A DNA stretch of 7,331 nucleotides from Ignavibacteriales bacterium (GTDB lineage: Bacteria; Bacteroidota; Ignavibacteria; Ignavibacteriales; Melioribacteraceae): the NCBI GenBank assembly GCA_020059785.1, contig JAGVBL010000026.1, positions 1-7,331 of the forward strand. Direction: 5' to 3'. The notes below the pieces were generated by a model. It did no database searches and had not been told where the DNA came from. It saw only the letters and a program-made list of their open reading frames with translations. Within the stretch, counting starts at the first letter, position 1. Each line of letters opens with the position of its first letter. This document shows, piece after piece, positions 5,711 to 7,331 of this stretch. Both the position numbers and the translations under genes were made by a program.

Positions 5711-6848
5711 AAGGTGTTTTAAGATATTCCTTTGCAAGCGAATGCGAATTATTTCTTTCTTTCAATTTCAAAACTTCGTTATAATATTTAACCGCTTTTT
5801 CACGTTGGCCCAGCATATCATACAATTGACCAAGATATAAAACAGTATTAATTAAGAAACCCGATTCTTTTCCTTTATCAAGCTCTCTAGAAAGCTTTTC
5901 TGAAATTTCGAAATAGTGCGCAGCCGAATCAACTACATTGCGGTTCTTAAAGTCCTGACCGATGTAATAAGTTGCTTCTCTTTTATAACGTTTATTATAA
6001 CCGGGTAAACTTTTTTCCGCTTTATTAAAAATATCGCGGAAAATTTTTACAGCTTCTGGATAATTATTTTCTTTTACGTAAGTAAGTCCGTAATATTTCT
6101 GAAAATTTGGATTGTTCGGAAAATCTCTGAGCAATGCCCTTCCCCATCGGCGGGATTCTTCCATATTCTCTTCGAACTGGAAATGAAGTTTCTGCAAAAA
6201 GTGGCGGGATTCAATCAGTGTGTATCTTCCATTCAACGCAACGTATTCAAGTTCTTTAAGACCTTTCTCTTTATCACCTTTAGGGAAGAAAATCATAAAA
6301 GGTTTTACAACAGGGTACTTTTTAGGAATTACATCTGCATAATAGTGGTAAATACCAAATCCAAGTTGAACATCAACATTTTTAGGATCAACTTCATAAG
6401 ATTTGAATACCATATTTAAACCATCTTTTCCATCGAGAGCAGCTTTAAACCAGCTTTCGCGTATTGCAAGAAGCTGTCCTCTGAAACCAAGCGAACCCCC
6501 TTTGAAAAACATTGCATCAACATTTCTGGCGTTCTTATCAAGTATATCGTCGCACATATCAATTACTTCTTCAAGTTGATCATAAAACTTATCGTCCATA
6601 CTTTCATTATCAAGATCGAGCAGGATTCTCCACCATGTTGTCATCGCTTTAAAAAATTTACCGGAAGGATGCGTCGGATATTCCTTAATAATTCTATCAA
6701 ATGTTTTTTCCGCTTTATCAAACTCAATTCCGTAAATCTGATTAATTCCCGCTTTTACAAGAGAATCGTGTTTAACCCAATCGTAGTTTTGGGAAAGACT
6801 TTGAAGGAAAGGAAAAAATATTAATATGTATAATAGTTTTGATTTCAT
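5700..6848 (-). CDS. Secreted TPR-repeat protein, unknown role
   Basis: With the start at 6846-6848 this is a 382-residue protein. It opens with a clear signal peptide, MKSKLLYILIFFPFLQSLSQ, and contains helical TPR-like repeats. The N-terminal one is near 24-57 (GINQIYGIEFDKAEKTFDRI) and a C-terminal one near 330-363 (LYLGQLYDMLGQREKAVKYY), with others near 240-273. Between them is a conserved middle with TWWRILLD (71-78), GFGIYHYYADVIP (163-175) and FFPKGDKEKGLKEL (187-200). From memory these marks recur in a family of exported bacterial TPR proteins with no known function. The reading frame is open to an ATG at 6893, and an ATG at 6876-6878 has GGGGA four bases upstream. I chose 6848 because the signal peptide begins there, although its ribosome site (GAAG, 2-nt gap) is weak. 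It follows lpd on the same strand by 74 nt with no visible terminator, so readthrough is likely. The stop codon lies inside a 7-bp tandem repeat. Confidence 0.85.
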   Translation of the reverse strand: MKSKLLYILIFFPFLQSLSQNYDWVKHDSLVKAGINQIYGIEFDKAEKTFDRIIKEYPTHPSGKFFKAMTTWWRILLDLDNESMDDKFYDQLEEVIDMCDDILDKNARNVDAMFFKGGSLGFRGQLLAIRESWFKAALDGKDGLNMVFKSYEVDPKNVDVQLGFGIYHYYADVIPKKYPVVKPFMIFFPKGDKEKGLKELEYVALNGRYTLIESRHFLQKLHFQFEENMEESRRWGRALLRDFPNNPNFQKYYGLTYVKENNYPEAVKIFRDIFNKAEKSLPGYNKRYKREATYYIGQDFKNRNVVDSAAHYFEISEKLSRELDKGKESGFLINTVLYLGQLYDMLGQREKAVKYYNEVLKLKERNNSHSLAKEYLKTPYKR

Positions 6849-6922
6849 TTCTTCGTTTAACTTTCGAACCTGTAACATAAGTTCCCCAATCATAAATAGT
6901 ATGAAGGGAATAAATAAATGCT

Positions 6923-7331
6923 CTATTTCCGCTTCGGTCTATACATATCCGTTGCATGACCATAAAAAATTTCTGCTGCGAACATCATGGTTTCTGATAA
7001 AGTTGGATGAGGATGAATCGTTAGTTCCAGATCTTTAACAACCGCACCCATTTCAATTGCGAGAGTTCCTTCTGCAATCATATCGCCGGCGCCAACACCA
7101 ACTATTGCAACACCAAGTATCCGTTCAGTTTCCGGTTCAATAATAAGTTTTGTCATACCGTCGTTTCTATCTAATGTAGTTGCACGTCCGCTTGCAGCCC
7201 ATGGAAATTTTGCGACTTCAACTTTAATTCCTTTTTCACGTGCTTCAGTTTCCGTTAATCCTGCCCAAGCAAGTTCTGGATCTGTAAACACAACAGCCGG
7301 AATCGCATTCGGTTCGAAGACAACTTTATGA
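6923..7331 (-). CDS. lpdA: Dihydrolipoamide dehydrogenase, C-terminal part
   Basis: This enzyme (E3) reoxidises the lipoyl groups of the pyruvate, 2-oxoglutarate or branched-chain dehydrogenase complexes, or of glycine cleavage, using FAD and NAD+. Only the last 135 residues are in the window; the frame is open to the right edge, so the FAD and NAD domains and the redox disulfide lie outside. The visible part is the dimerisation domain: AIPAVVFTDPELAWAGLTE at its start, ILGVAIVGVGAGDMIAEGTL in the middle, and HPHPTLSE near the end, whose second His and Glu form the active-site pair that works across the dimer. The tail, IFYGHATDMYRPKRK, resembles the E. coli type of Lpd (FEGSITDLPNPK) rather than the shorter mitochondrial type. 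A GTG at about 7291 is an internal codon, not the start. The partner complex cannot be told from this window. Confidence 0.95.
   Translation of the reverse strand, partial: HKVVFEPNAIPAVVFTDPELAWAGLTETEAREKGIKVEVAKFPWAASGRATTLDRNDGMTKLIIEPETERILGVAIVGVGAGDMIAEGTLAIEMGAVVKDLELTIHPHPTLSETMMFAAEIFYGHATDMYRPKRK

Noticed and set aside
6183..6824. Two plus-strand open frames opposite the TPR gene
   Set aside because: Both are antisense to a well-supported secreted TPR protein and have unlikely compositions.
6772..7038. Open frames on both strands across the lpd-TPR junction
   Set aside because: They overlap the Lpd C-terminus and the TPR signal peptide in other frames and show no recognisable domain.

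Overview
This window is an AT-rich bacterial chromosome segment coding for cell-envelope and housekeeping functions. A PorQ-like type IX secretion barrel, a BamD lipoprotein, an FG-GAP/VCBS secreted protein and sorted signal peptides ending in ..SQ or ..AQ point to the Bacteroidota/Chlorobi/Ignavibacteria group. The general style, including several TTG starts, suits Ignavibacteriales best, but this is an inference from protein character and not a phylogeny. I see no IS element, phage gene, tRNA, rRNA, CRISPR array or defence gene.

Left part (1-3541, all minus strand, read right to left). A probable operon runs from a TTG-started secreted protein of unknown function with a C-terminal membrane anchor (2889-3482), across an 84-nt gap, to bamD (2052-2804, TTG start with a good Shine-Dalgarno). 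bamD shares an ATGA overlap with a hotdog-fold acyl-CoA thioesterase (1564-2055). The thioesterase overlaps, in another frame, the start of a large secreted FG-GAP beta-propeller protein (1-1619). The propeller gene has no start and stop pair inside the window because its 3' end is cut off, but it reads without interruption for 539 codons, so the first 1.6 kb is fully coding.

Middle part (3483-4660). The membrane zinc protease gene htpX (3626-4480, minus) ends just before a hairpin with a T-rich tail on its own strand (3565-3595), a likely terminator. It is divergent from a porQ-like gene (4661-5584, plus) across a 180-bp intergenic region that carries a -10/-35-like promoter for porQ.

Right part (5585-7331). 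porQ converges on a secreted TPR protein gene (minus). The space between them contains an eight-unit 7-bp tandem repeat that runs into the stop codon of the TPR gene. Upstream of the TPR gene on the same strand is the C-terminal third of dihydrolipoamide dehydrogenase, cut by the right edge.

Taken together, most genes serve the outer envelope: barrel assembly (BamD), membrane protein quality control (HtpX), type IX secretion (PorQ), and exported proteins that could be clients of these machines. The thioesterase and Lpd are metabolic. No strong candidate for a wholly new system is visible. The best leads are the unknown anchored protein beside bamD, the propeller protein, and the heptamer repeat.
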